NCBI GenBank assembly: GCA_019614645.1
Contig: JABWDB010000005.1
Coordinates: forward strand, 10,138,001-10,202,000
Source of the DNA: Stratiolaelaps scimitus
Taxonomy: Eukaryota; Arthropoda; Arachnida; Mesostigmata; Laelapidae
Length of the DNA: 64,000 nucleotides
Direction of reading: 5' to 3'
The translations under genes and the position numbers were made by a program. Below the pieces are notes generated by a model. That model saw only the letters and a program-made list of their open reading frames with translations. It searched no databases and was not told where the DNA came from. Shown here piece after piece: positions 27,101 through 39,828 of the stretch (position 1 is the first letter of the stretch; the number at the start of each line of letters is the position of its first letter).

Positions 27101-27249
27101 CCTCATGTTCCGGTCCTGGTACGTGGCACGACATTAAATATAGAACTTCTCTGGATGTGTATATCCGCATACACTCTTGAAATCTGCCCATTGTTATATA
27201 TTGCCCGTTTCCTCGGTGAGATATACCATGGATTATTGGTATTGTAATT
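24164..27249. other. GC-rich repeat patch, no gene recognised
   Basis: GGTC/CAGT tetranucleotide runs near 24740-24765, CAG run at 25190, (TA)n at 25725-25751 and 26501-26525, CGG-type run at 26560-26590. Long frames at 26402-26992 on the minus strand run through the TA tract. Confidence 0.4.
26501..26525. repeat. (TA)n microsatellite
   Basis: About 12 TA units within a GC-rich patch. Both overlapping long frames read through it as Ile-Tyr runs. Confidence 0.9.
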
Positions 27250-27276
27250 TTTATTAGCGTAATTTGTTAAAAATTA

Positions 27277-27813
27277 TTAACCTGCTACAAGAAAATTCCC
27301 TACGAGAGAGATAACGTTGATCCATGACGTTGTTGTCGTTGTTGCTGTTGGAACAGAGCGATGGTCTGGGCTGGTTGTGGTTATTTTAGGCTTGGAACAG
27401 CGGCATCTGAAGTAAGAATTAGTCATGCTGTATATTTCGAATTGCAACACAATTGTGCAGCTAAAGCCTGTTTTATCATTGAAAAAATAGTTTAGTTGTA
27501 GAGGTGTATTACGAAACCGTGGATTTTTGAGGTCATCAATCTTCATATATAGGTGTCCTTTCGATTTACTTGGGACATCGTTTTGATCATTTTCGATTAC
27601 ATGATGGCGATAGTTAAACGAGAGTAGGAATCGTCGTTGATTTGGATAATTAATCATGAGGCAGATTGCCGCGGTTTGACAATTTAGATATTCCAGGGCC
27701 CGGCCACGTTCTGTGGTCACACCAGTTATTTCGAAAATAGACCCACAGATGTCACTGATAGCGAGCTTCGCGCGGTTCGAGGTAAAATGACAGCACCTCG
27801 AAGCTGGACGCAT
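27277..27813 (-). CDS. Uncharacterised 178-residue open frame (weak gene candidate)
   Basis: This is one of the few long open frames in the window that is not built on simple repeats. It encodes a mixed-composition protein with spaced cysteines (CCHF near the start, NCQTAAIC mid-protein, FSC and YFRCRC later) and alternating hydrophobic segments such as FLLSFNYRHH. That could suit an extracellular beta-sandwich of CUB-like type, but I cannot assign it. There is no signal peptide at the ATG, and an in-frame stop lies just upstream, so it may be a terminal exon whose start is elsewhere. A minus-strand AATAAA (27250-27255) lies about 20 bp past the stop. The last 35 residues become Thr-rich across a (CAA)n-like tract. 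It could equally be a chance open frame. Confidence 0.3.
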   Translation of the reverse strand: MRPASRCCHFTSNRAKLAISDICGSIFEITGVTTERGRALEYLNCQTAAICLMINYPNQRRFLLSFNYRHHVIENDQNDVPSKSKGHLYMKIDDLKNPRFRNTPLQLNYFFNDKTGFSCTIVLQFEIYSMTNSYFRCRCSKPKITTTSPDHRSVPTATTTTTSWINVISLVGNFLVAG

Positions 27814-30800
27814 GGTGTGTCAAAATTTGAGGGTAACTTTACCTCGATAAGGAGGACAAAGCTCCTCACATGCGTGGTGAATTGAGATGGGTGCTGATAT
27901 TGAGATATTATATACACGTTATATGGTGAATGAAACAATTCACGATTTGTTCAAACACAACAACAGCAACAACACACTGAAGAAAGGAAGAGCGTTCGTT
28001 GAATACAGCTTGAGGGCACTTAGCCTAGATGAAGTCTGTGAACTTGATAGGAAAATCGGGTTAAATATTGATCGGAAAGCATCCTACGTTATTACGTTAC
28101 GTTATTTAATCAAGATGCCCTAACGAAGCCGTAATGAATCGATCGTTTGGCATAGTTTTTTGAGAAAAATTGAGGAACAACAGTAGTGACCATAAGGGCA
28201 TTTCGTTTCTACCACCTATATTTGATACCAGCGATTGCTAAATCATTTTTAAAGCTGGCCTCCAGCCCTCCTCTAATCAGACGCTTTTCAGGATCTGTAG
28301 GCTGTCACTACGAGGAAGGTCGGTATTAAAAATACACGCTTGCCTGAAGCCAGCTATGGCAGGGTTTGAAATTGTGAGCTGGGACATAGCTGGTCTATTT
28401 AGCCGAGCTGTGTCCCTATAATAGATAGTGTGGTGTCACCGCCCCAGCCGTCATCACGGGGACCCGAATTGATAAATCCTCTCTTCACGTTATCCGCTTA
28501 AGCTTTCATATATATATATATATATATTTATACGCCTTGTACATCCGATCTAATACTACAACAAGAAGTATTGTTTAAGGGCATGCGAAGAGGTTGGGCT
28601 TCAAATGATAAATATCAGACAATTAACTGTGCCGACAATAACAATAAAGTTGGCCGACACTTACAAGCGATACTCGAAAATGATATGTCACCGAACGAAG
28701 ACAAGCACATATTATATCTGCATATCTGCATTATCTGCATATCTAATGTTATGGCCATACAACAGCGACCCGTGAACACAATGCCGTACGTCTTTTATCG
28801 AACTTATCTTGAGTCCTTCCGAGAAGGTGAAACACGCACTCCGTAACACCTAAGACCTGATATTACCGAATTATTTACCTAGGCTTCGGTATGTAGTGTT
28901 TTTTCATACATCATATTAGATCGGGTAGCCCGTGTTTTCATCTCGTGTTTTCAAATTTCACTCCACACCGTCCTTTTTCGAACTCGTTCTCGCTCCGCCG
29001 TATTCTGTGTCGAGGTCAGATCTAACCACAGGAGGCTGTGGGGGGCAGCTGACGTTGTCGGGGTTGGTCTATCTATTCACGCACACACGATCCGAAGCGA
29101 ACACATGTACACTCGAACACCGCCGGTCGAACGTAAAGGGAGCAACAGCATCAGCATCGATGAAAAGTTGACAGGTGCGGAGAAGTGTACGCCGGGGATC
29201 AGCAAGTGTTGGAAGAGCGTTTTTGCCTTCGTTTTCAGATGACGCGGTCGGCCTACCAAGGCCGGCCAGCGGTGTCCGTGACGTCATGGCAGGCCAACTA
29301 CCCTCAGTATCTCTCTCTCTCTCTTTCGTTTGTAAGGCCTCTGAAGTAGGAGGGCACTCACATTTTTTGTGTTGGCTCTCCGTTGCTCGCTTGCTGGCGT
29401 AGGGACTTTTCTGTTCCGTCGTGTGACGCATGTGTCAATGGATCAAAGGCGAAGAAGCCACCAGTCTATAGATGACTGCGTACAGCCGACGCTTGGCGCT
29501 GCTATCGTAGGCCAGCGCTTACCGGAGGGTTGTTCACAGGACAACCGAAGAATCGTGGGTCAGTAAGTCATGGTTCCTTCCCCCTATCATCGTCCGTTCG
29601 CGCTGTGGAACATGTTGCTGGAACGAGTGATAAAACCGCTGTTATCACTAGCTCTGCTCACAAGCAGACGCTACGCGGGCGCGCTACCCTGCTCGAACGA
29701 GCCCTGCAACGGAAACTCAATTAGCTCACGTTACCTTCCTGTCTAAATATTCTATGTGAGCTTTTAAAGTCGAATTCATTCAGCCGACACCAAGGGATAT
29801 CGTCCAGGCAGTCATTCCCACCGTATCAGAGGTGTTCGTAAGCTCGACAGTCGGATATACGGCAATTGTTCAGCGGTTCTATCGACGTGCTGTATGAGCT
29901 GTAAGAAAGTCTCATAGAGAAGGCCTTGTTTCGCTAGTGGTAGCTTGGCTTTGCGGGGGGCCGCGGTGTCGGCCTGCTTATTTGACCAGTCGACCAGTTG
30001 ACAAGTTGACGATGGACCATACTGGCAGTTTCGAGACGAGGCGGGTTGCCCAGCTAACTCTCGCCCTCTCTCTTTGCTCGAGTCCGGACAATGCGTCGAA
30101 GTTATTGGCGGCTGGGAGGGTGCAAACCTCTACGTTGTATGTACTATGCTATTGGTGCCTCGAAGGTACCGAATCTAGGGGAGCAGAGTAGGCATCTTCA
30201 ACAGATACGAAAGCTGACGGCCGGGCTAGAACCGACTCTGCCGATCCGTCTATATCGATGGGGAATGGTGTGGCGCGTAGGTGATTTGCGGCGCGATTAC
30301 CCACCACCAGTAGCGCGATGGTTGGACCAACCACGACGGTTGTGCTGACCCACAGCTCTTTCGTAGCTCTTAGCAGGTGCTACAGCTGCTGCTGCTGCTG
30401 CCGCCACTGCTGTGGTAGCTTACTATATGATGACCCCGGACGATGGCTCGCAGGTCTGAAGAACAACCAAGCGGCAAGCCTGTGGGATGGGGAACAGGGT
30501 GAGCTTACTGTGGCAGCCGCGTGTAGTTCTATGTAGGTAGGAGGCAGGATGTAGGCGAGGAATTGCTTCGCTTCGAACTGGGCTTGCAACCGCAGAAGTG
30601 TACGTAAGTGTATGTGTTCCCGCGACCATTCAGGTACACTGGTAACCCTTGGAGCGGTAGATAGACAACCTGCCGTCTTGCCTGACCTAGGCAGAGTTCG
30701 GCTGAGGGCTATGAAGTATAATCTAATTAATCGAAAGAGCAGGCGGCAGCAACGCTGTTATAATAATTGAGTGAAAAAAAAATGTGAGCTCGGTAGACTC

Positions 30801-32200
30801 CAGCGGATACTGATGAGCCGGTGTGCTGCTTGTGCATTGCGCTTCCTGACCTCTCACACAGCGAACTAATAGACCTGCTGATGGAAGCGAGTCGTTATTA
30901 TTTTCGCCATGAGAATGAAGAGCCTAGAATCGGACAGAGCGTGCTGGGTGTCCCGATTCGTTGACTGCGATATTAATCTTGTTGCCTTGAGAAACATGCA
31001 TGGCAGAAAATATTTCACCCCATTGTAAGGTCCAATCGAAATTCAACCGATTCAGCCAGTGGTTGAGATACGCAGAGTGGAATCGACTCACCTTGCTCGG
31101 TAGTTACGATGTTGTCGGTGAGGTGCAGTGGCTATTTTGATGGCTTTTTGTTCAAGTCGACGCAAGCATTCGTCCTTGTCTCTACCTCAGCGTGCGGAGG
31201 CTCGATTGATTTTTGCCGAATCTGTCCTGTGTGAGTAACTATGCTTGTGTCGATGTGGAACGAGCACGCTATTTAATGTAACGGAATGGCTGAACTCTCC
31301 ATTCGTAAACGCTCTATATAGCGCAGAGCGCACCCGCGAAGAAAATCGTTGACGAAATTATCTAAGTTATAAATCAACTTGGATCGCAAACAGATTGCTT
31401 AAAATGATCACCTTGCTTATTATGCATTCGTTTCGCGTTTCCTGTAAACTCGGATTCAAGTTAACATTATGTCCAAACATACAAGCCTCACAGTCTTTTT
31501 TGACTAGGTAGTATCATAATGTCGTGTTGCTCTAGTTTCGCGAATGTGGACACCGAGAAAGCTGACAGCGGTCGTGGGATGATATGTTTTAGTCTTTGAG
31601 AGTCCATCCATATCCTATAGCAAATCATCGTCTATCGAAGATGCCGTAATTGCTTGCTGTAATTGTCCCGTCACTAACGCATATAATATATGTTTCTTGC
31701 CTGAGCGCTGCTTCCAATGTTCTCCTTTTTGGCTACACGTTTAAGCCGTGCCGCATTCGCAGCATCTCGATGAAAGTGTACGCTGGTGGATGCTATGGTG
31801 GACCGTTAATGTCGAAATCGATTCTCTCCAAATTGCGTTTGTGGTTTTCGGGTGCTTCCTCTGCACCAACGCCCGGCAATAGCAGTGGTGTTGCCTCGTG
31901 AGGTTTAACTGTGTCAACGTGCCTAGCATAGTTTCTCATCATCATACCGAAGCTAAAACTCGATTCGCTCTGTACCAGTCGTGCACTAATGGTGTCTGGC
32001 CACCGTAGTTTACAACATCTTTAGCCGCAATGGATGGACCACGATCTCGCCGAACTCGGGCCGTATTCGATCGTTGCACGTATAACAACGGCCAGGACAA
32101 ATCACAACGTTAGCCGGTAGAGTCATCGCTTTCAAGTAAATATTCGTACCATACCGGGTTGTTTAAGCTATCAAGCCTTTATCTACTGGTCACATTAGTT
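27814..32200. other. Interval with no recognised gene
   Basis: AT-rich to balanced sequence with a (TA)n tract at 28510-28527 and CT runs near 29310. Two small + frames (27887-28123, 28571-28846) have ordinary composition but no recognisable motif. A minus-strand stretch at about 32155-32030 contains a CPGRCYTCND segment, but it is interrupted soon after. Confidence 0.35.
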
Positions 32201-35200
32201 CGGACACGAGTTAAGTGTGTCGTTTGATCCGTGTTGACTCTCGCTCTGCCCGTCCGTGCGGAGCTGTTTCAGCCGCACTCCCAATGTCAAATGTCAAAGT
32301 GGAGTAGACGTTCGAATACGGGAAGTGAAGAGAAAGAGGCAGAGAGTCAGAGGTAGAGAGGATTCGAGAGGGTCCGACCTGGGCCGCGACCCCCGACTCG
32401 CTTACGCCTCGACGTCGTCGACCCACTGTTTTGAAGTGCTCACACGAGGGGGTACAACAAACGAACGTGATGTGAACAAATTTGCGTTTGTGAAGGCTTA
32501 CGAACAGACGGTGACTCGCGAGTGTAGCGAGTGCTGAAGTGCGTGCTGCGAAGCTGACTAAGTTTGCGCCTCCTCGCGTCGAGGAACGAGCAACTTCGTT
32601 GCTTTTCGTCTCGCTCGCGAAAGGAACCCGGGCGACACCGTGTGGGGTGCAAAGCCGTATAGACGGGGTGAGTCTGTTAATAAGAATTCTGCATTCGCTC
32701 GTTGTCGCTTGCTGCTGCTACTACAACGACTACCACTACTACCGTTACTCTGTCTGTGAGCAATGATCTGATATATACTTGAATACTGCTGGTGCTGCCA
32801 CCGTCGCTCTGTAAGCTGCAGCGTCGTTGATGAGGAGACACTACGTAAACGTCAGGCACGTAAGCGTCAGTGCCAGTCCGTGGCTAAAGGATGACACAAC
32901 AGGGGGCGAGCTATGCTCGACTATTGTTGCTACTTGACCGGTTCTTCGGCCTTTTTCGAGGCCGCCGCGTTTAGCTGGTTAAGTTAATCAGGTCACAGAC
33001 ACTGAGATCGCGAGTATCTAATCGGTATAATGTGACGCAGGAAAACGAAATAGCGTTAATGCTATGGAACGGTTACGGAGGAGGAGTTAATTAATCGGCT
33101 AATTAATATCCTATCTATCGGTTGACCCGGAGACGCTCTTTGCATGCGATGTGCAAATGCCAGAACGAAAGCACTGTCCGCTAGATTCCAACAGTGGCAA
33201 GCACTTGGCGAGAGGCTATGACACTTGTCTTTGTTATCTACCCAAACAAATCAAGCGAAAGAAAGGCGCTAGCTATTATAGTAGTTCTGGCAGGATAAAG
33301 CAGGGGTCCACTGGAGCAGATTCTATTGCGACAACATGGGCGCTGCGGCGCGAGAATTCAGAAGGATGTCAAAGAACAGAAAAGCACACCACGCAACGAG
33401 AAGCAAACTCAAGAGGGCATGCGCATCATTTGGCAGTACGGCACAGAACAGGAAGCAAGAAGTAGAACGAAGCTAGAATAGCTGGAATGAGAGCGACAGA
33501 CGGTCGGAGAGCGTGAAGTAGAAATCAGTGGCATGAATGGCCGGCAAAGGCGGGGAGAGGCAGGCCGAGAAAACGAACCGCGAGCAACGAAACTGTTCCA
33601 TGTTCACCACGTTGAAGCAGCTGATGACCATCGATGCCGTGAGATGCTGTGCTGGTAAAAGTCTATGCTAACAAACGACTATAGAGAGTGAGTACAGAGG
33701 ACGCGATAGTGAGATGTACACACAGGCAATACACAATACACATGATGAGGGTGTACGTACAAGCGACGGCAGGGTACACCCGAGCTGACTGGGAAGCTGA
33801 AGGATACCGGCATCAGTGATGGTTCAGGATGAAACAGTGTTACTCGTGCCGGCTGCGTTGGGCCAGGCAGAGCAGCAAGATGATGCCGACAGCCGGCGAA
33901 AACTTAGCGACGAACCTATCGGACGAAGCGGCACACAACCCTCAGACGTACGAACACAGAACGGACGGAACGGACTAGTTTACAAACACGGACACGTACC
34001 TTCGATGTGAGAGAGAAACGGGTTGGTGTTGGGGGTGGTCATAGGCCCACCAAAGGGAGGAGGCCGCCTCTTTCTCGGCGGTTGACATGTAATACGTTGT
34101 ATGAAGTGGGAAGATTGAAGGAAAACGAAGCAGCGACTCGGGTAACAGCAAACGACAACTTTGTTGACAAGGGCGACGACAGGAGGACAAAATCGCCTCC
34201 CTCTTTTTCGACCGCGCGGACGCTGCGACGTAGGGGAAAGTCGAAGCAGACGACGGAAAAGTTAAAAGAAGTGAAGGAACTAAGGATACGGCGAATACAA
34301 GAACAGCAGCATAGCAACTCGGCGAGGAGACCGTGGCGAAGAGTGTACGCGAAGTGAGCGAGTAGGGTAAGTGCGAACCGGTGCCGGACGACGTGGGCAG
34401 ACAACCACCGACGTCGATAGGGGAGAGAAGAGGCCAACAACGAAACGGGGAAGTCGAGACAAACGCAAAAAGCGGCAAGTGTACGCAATGAAAGACTCAA
34501 TGTGACTGGGCTGCCGGCATCGGCGGCTTGCTCCTGCGGAGGGTGGCCGAGAGGCCGCGGGAGCACGCCACCGACAAGTATAGCAAGCAGGAACACCGAG
34601 GGATGTTGAGCGACGCGCGCGTGCGCGACGATGAGACTATTACTCGTCGCGACACGGTCGTCGTGCGGTGTGTTCACTCTCAAGGCGCCACTGTACTACT
34701 ACTACTACTACGCGGAACTGCCAGGCTACGCACGTCGTTTTTCTCCAAGTACCCACAGTGAGCTCTTGGAGGAGCAGGAGTCGCGCGGTACGTAGGCGCT
34801 GGGTCCAGAACGCATCCGTACAACGACAGCAACAACAACAGCAGAAACAACAACAACAACAACGGCGAATAAGACTTCCGCCTTCCCGTTTTCGTACAGC
34901 GCAGAGGGAACTGAGTTTGCCATGGCAAAAGAATGAGAATAAGCGAAAAGATACGCGAATAGGAGACACGGGGAGGACGAGGCGAGGATACTCCAAATGG
35001 GATATTCGGTTGGGCGGCAGGGGGGCTCGGCCGGAGGGGACAGAATAGCATAAAGAAAAGGACGAAGCAGGCGATAAAGCAGGCGCGGAAGGACACGGCG
35101 CTGGCAAGGACTACTTTCTGTCTCTGCTGTCAAATGGTGAAGGTCATACCGAAGGCATAGCGCAGGACAACGACATCAGAGCAGGGAGGGTTAGGTGTCT

Positions 35201-37600
35201 TCGAGGGCATGCCGACGGTGTTAGACGATGTCTGGTACCCGCGTCCGCCCTTGATGCGCGCCAAACGGACAGGCACGACGACGGCGGCGGCGGCGGCGGC
35301 GGTGGCTAGTCAGTCGAGATGTGCAGACTATGGGCGGGGGTTTAAGGGTAAAATGGAGCCGGGCGAACCGGCGTTGACTACGCATTTTATATGTCGGTGC
35401 AGACAGTACCCCCAGAGAAGAGAATGGGCAGAAGCAACGAGCGGAGGAGAAGAGACGCAATGCAACGCTCCCGAACGTGAACGATGATGACACCAACTGC
35501 GTAACTGACAACGCAAAACTGGATTCCAGTTGCCGGCGGGACGCGAACCGGTAGCAGAGGCGATCTCGAACGGATAAGGGCAAAGTAAGGCACCCCCGCG
35601 AGCAAGGCGACATGGCGGGCGGCCAAAGGCCCAGGTCAAAGAGGCAGGAACAATAAGGAAAACGAGTCTACTGGATGGATGTAATTTTGTAAAGTTCGAA
35701 ATTGGCCGGAGGCAATCGCGCACTAATGTGTGTCACTAAAAATCCCGTTGTGGTAAAATGTGATTGTTTTGCACATCTTGATGATAGTACAATATTAAAT
35801 TGAATTATGTTGGTCAGTTTCTATGGGGTAATTATAATATATAGATGCTTCTTATGCCACAATATGCTTTACCTCTCTGGCCAGTTTCGTTCAGCTCGCA
35901 GATCGCGGTCGGCGTCAGAGCACTGCGGCGCGTCAAAGGTGCTAATTTTATAAAAAGTGGCACTTAATCAGGTAATCAGGTCGATATGTTCCCCTACGAC
36001 CTGGTCCCGCCCCAGCGCTTCCCAATGAGCTACTGGGAAGTTACTTCGCTCTCTCTATCTCTCTCTCTCTCTGTCTCTCTCTCCATCTCCTTCACTAAGA
36101 TTACTTAGGCTCGTTAACCACTGAGGATAGTAGATTGCCAAAAATAAGCGAAGTTTGATATTCCTCAATAGCGTTTCCCTTGTGTTGTATTTACTTGTCC
36201 GTTTGGCCACTATCCAAATTCGCTAAATAGGCTTTGGCGTTCCACTACAACATCACCTTCATTCGAATGCAGCGCAAACCAGCGGTTGTTGACGCACACG
36301 CGCCGCAGAAGAGACTACCTGCTACAGCAAACCACTCGGTATTATTGACTTATCAAGACCTCAAGGCTAGAGTTGCTATAATGTTATTGGACACGTGCAC
36401 GTAGGTGAAAAGCATTCACGTTCAGTGTTCGTCTTTCCTCTGCTGCAAGGTTGCCAGAGATCCATATTGAAAATGAGAATAAAATATTGAGAAAGCTACC
36501 ACTAGTAGTGTAGTCAGTCGGGAGCCGATCGAGCGAACGCAACACGCCTTTACATGTCGTTGATGTGGGTCACCATCAATAGGGCGTCTTTTAAAACTAG
36601 CGACGTGCAGAGGGACACGAGGATGCCCTCAGTGGCGTCATTGGAACGTTTCCCATGAACACTGACGACGCTGGCCGTTATTTATGTATCGATGATAAAC
36701 GGACGTCGAAACGGTGTCATCGAATTGATGGATCAAGAGTACCGGGCGATGAATCTAGCAGCAGCAGCAGCAAGCGAGGGAACAAGCAGGTTTAGCCAAC
36801 CAGCCCTGGGTCATCCCGATGCCCCAGCTTTGGGTCTGCTGCTGCTCCCGATCGTTTTCGACGTTCAACGCTGTTGGGCAACGGTGGGTTGTAGCGCCAC
36901 TTGGCCGCATGGCTGGTCGTCTTCATGTAACCACTTACAAGGACACAGAGCCACGGGCAGTGCTATAATACAAAGAGCCGGCATAGGATAACGGCGATGA
37001 AGAAGCAACGATGGAGACAAAATCGTGTCAATAACTTCGGCCGACAGAAGACCATGGGAATATGTGTGCAGGCTCGTAAATATTATGTAAGCTGTGGTTG
37101 TTTCTTTTCGTTTAGCCATTGAATATTATATAATATCATTCCACTGCATCCTATCAGTATAGTCATGTATTAGCAATTAGACGTCGTGGAGACCTGTCTT
37201 GCTGCATATAACCATCTGGACTATAACATAATATAACAACTCTATGTATTCGTAGATTTGCAAACAACACAAATTGAAACAATAGACATAACATTGCACC
37301 CACAGCAGCAACAGCGACAAGTACAACAAGTGTTACAGTAGTAATAAAAATTCACCCTGCGGGCGCTGTGTGTAATTGGAGCGGCCATTGCACATCTAAG
37401 CATTGATACAAATAGCTGAAAAGTGAACGAACAAATGAGATGATGATGACGACGACGACGACAACAACAACAACACTACTAGCATCTGCAGTGCCGAGCC
37501 TAATCGTAACCGCAATGACGGTGTCAGGAGGTCTAGTCAATAAATGAACAAGAGCCCCTAACGCTGGCTGTCCCCGACGCCTACGGCAGCAGCCGCAGCC
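32201..37600. other. Purine-rich block (+ strand), then AT-rich interval; no gene recognised
   Basis: Bases 33150-35700 are strongly G+A biased on the + strand. This opens long Arg/Lys/Glu-rich frames on + and Ser/Leu/Phe-rich frames on -, none with a recognisable domain. CAA repeats lie at 34830-34865 and a CGG run near 35280. Bases 35700-37600 are AT-richer, with a CT microsatellite and a GAC/AAC run near 37440. Confidence 0.4.
36049..36083. repeat. (CT)n microsatellite, interrupted
   Basis: CT/TC run with a few interruptions. Confidence 0.85.
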
Positions 37601-38272
37601 ACAGACTTGCTCAGCTGTTGCGTGGCGCCGCACCATTTCCCTTGGGCATTCCCATTGGGTGGCGGTTGCGATGGCGTGGTATTCGTTCGTTGTTTCCCAC
37701 TGGGCCGGACGATGTGTCCTTTCCACGAATCCTACCCGCGGAAACACGCCGTGGAGATATCGGTTGGGGGAGTGCGGTACGAGGTCTGGGGATAAGGAAC
37801 AAAGCCGGCCCGGGCTATTGGAGGCGGGCGCGATGAGTGTGCGTGGTCATGGATGGCCACGTTTGACGGGTGACCACAACGATGACGGCGACTCCTACAA
37901 CTACCACTGCTATCCGGCTCGCTACTCACCGACCCGGTTGTTGTCAGTCGCTCTGTCGCTCCGTCTGTCGGCTCGTTGTTGCCGGCGTCGGCGCTTGTCT
38001 TTTTCGTAGCGTACTCCTTCTTCATTCTCTAGCGTTCTCTCTCGTCCTCTCTCTCTCTCTCTCGTTCCCATACGCTACCCCCTGTTTCGTCATCCGTTGA
38101 CCCGCTGCGACACGCCAATGGTAATGCTTCTGGAAGGGGTGACCGATCTCGTGGGTGGTCGTCTTCGTAGTAGACTCTGCTGGTGCCACCATAATGCCGT
38201 TTGCTATTGGTAACCAGACCGTTGCTTCGATGGCTGTCCGGACCGCTGGTCATCGCCTATGCAAGAGAATGG

Positions 38273-38275
<3 letters not shown>

Positions 38276-38310
<35 letters not shown>

Positions 38311-38329
38311 TAGATAGATAGAGAGAGAT
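38276..38329. repeat. Compound (TA)n(GATA)n(GA)n microsatellite
   Basis: About 15 TA units pass into GATA units and then GA units. Confidence 0.95.
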
Positions 38330-39805
38330 GTCTGGTCCACCACGGCAAGATCAAGGAATAGGGGGATAATGAGCTATACCCCACCTGCTCTCTCTCTCTT
38401 CATCTGGCTGTGTGTGTATATGTGTGCGCGTAGTGATTTATAAAGGCAGTAGTGGTAACAGCCGTGGTGTGGCAGGCGCGGTAGGCGCAGTGGAACAGGG
38501 TGAGTGGCGGATGGGTTGAAAATTATCGAGAGATGCATCGAGGCGAGTTGGCGACTATGGCGAGACCAGCGACGGCAGCAGTAGCCGCTTCTGTGGCGAA
38601 GAACTGCCGCCAGATGAGTTGCGTTGGACCAATGGCTAGTTGAGTACGTTAGTCTATAGAGTTGTGTGTCTGGTTCTCGGGCGACTTTTCTTGGCAAGGC
38701 CACAGCCTCCTCTTCGACCACGAAGAGGAGCTGGGAACAGGCGCAAAGGTGGGTACGCCACGGTACCTTCGCATCCTTGTGTACACTTTTCGGAGCCACA
38801 CGAGGACGGCGGCGTGGGCCTACACCATCACGTTATGGCCGCTGCCAGCCATAGCGCAACCTCTCAACGTCGGTTGCTGTAACGAAGAAGGAGACAGTGC
38901 CAGCGGTAGTAGCAGCAGCAGCAGCAGCCAGTCAACTGACGAACCAAAAAGGGGGCTGCGTTTTCCATAGGGGAGCACTTTTCCCGAGCTGAACCGTCGG
39001 CCGCCGCCACCGCCGCCCACGCCACGTGGAGAAGCAGCAATTGAGCAGCAGTCGAATGACGAGAGGGGATGAAAGAGGAGCAATGAGCTGCAGATGAGAG
39101 GAAGGCTGGCTCCTGCTGCTGCTGCTGCTGCAGCCGCCGCGGACGGCGACGAAGAGGAAAATCCTAGGTCGAGGCAAAGGCGGCAGACTGGAGATCGGAG
39201 GATGACGCTGGTGGAAAGGCGGTAGTGGCCGTGGGATGGGGAGCTGCCGCAGCAGCATGCCGCGATGTCTAGTCAATATAATTGATTATCTTTATTGGAC
39301 TCGGGCGAAGCCTGCGCGTCAACCGCTACCAGGCCATGGCCGTCGGTTGGTTGTTGGTTGGTCGATCGGTCGGTCGGTCGGTCGGTCCTTGGGATAGCTG
39401 GCTGGCTGGATGCCCGCTACCCGCCAAACCACCGGCCAATGAGGTCCTCCAACCTGGACATGAGGCCGAACGGGGTTAGGCAAGGAGTAAGGAGCAGCGT
39501 TGGAGAAGAGCGCAGGAGGAGACTGACCGCCTGCTCTGAGTATGACGAGTTGTAGGACGAAACAGGCAAGCGCGCAGGCACAAAGACAGGATGGATGAAG
39601 GGACGTACGGACCGAATGTTGAACACGGCCGCCGTCGCGTTCGATGGCACGGAAGCAACAGCAGCGGTCACAGACCCCTTCTGCCGGCAGACAGTCCGAC
39701 AAGGAGACGGGAGGCCCGCAACCACAACCACAACAAAAACAACAACAACAAAAACAAGAAGAAGAAGACAGCAACAACCACAACAACATGACCAACGACC
39801 AGAAG

Positions 39806-39828
39806 CACACACACACACACACACACAC
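39806..39828. repeat. (CA)n microsatellite
   Basis: About 11 CA units, preceded by a CAA/AAC-rich segment at 39715-39785. Confidence 0.9.

Noticed and set aside
34007..34357. 116-codon basic frame on the + strand
   Set aside because: It lies in a purine-rich block that naturally yields Arg/Lys/Glu codons, lacks an ATG start at its listed beginning, and shows no domain.
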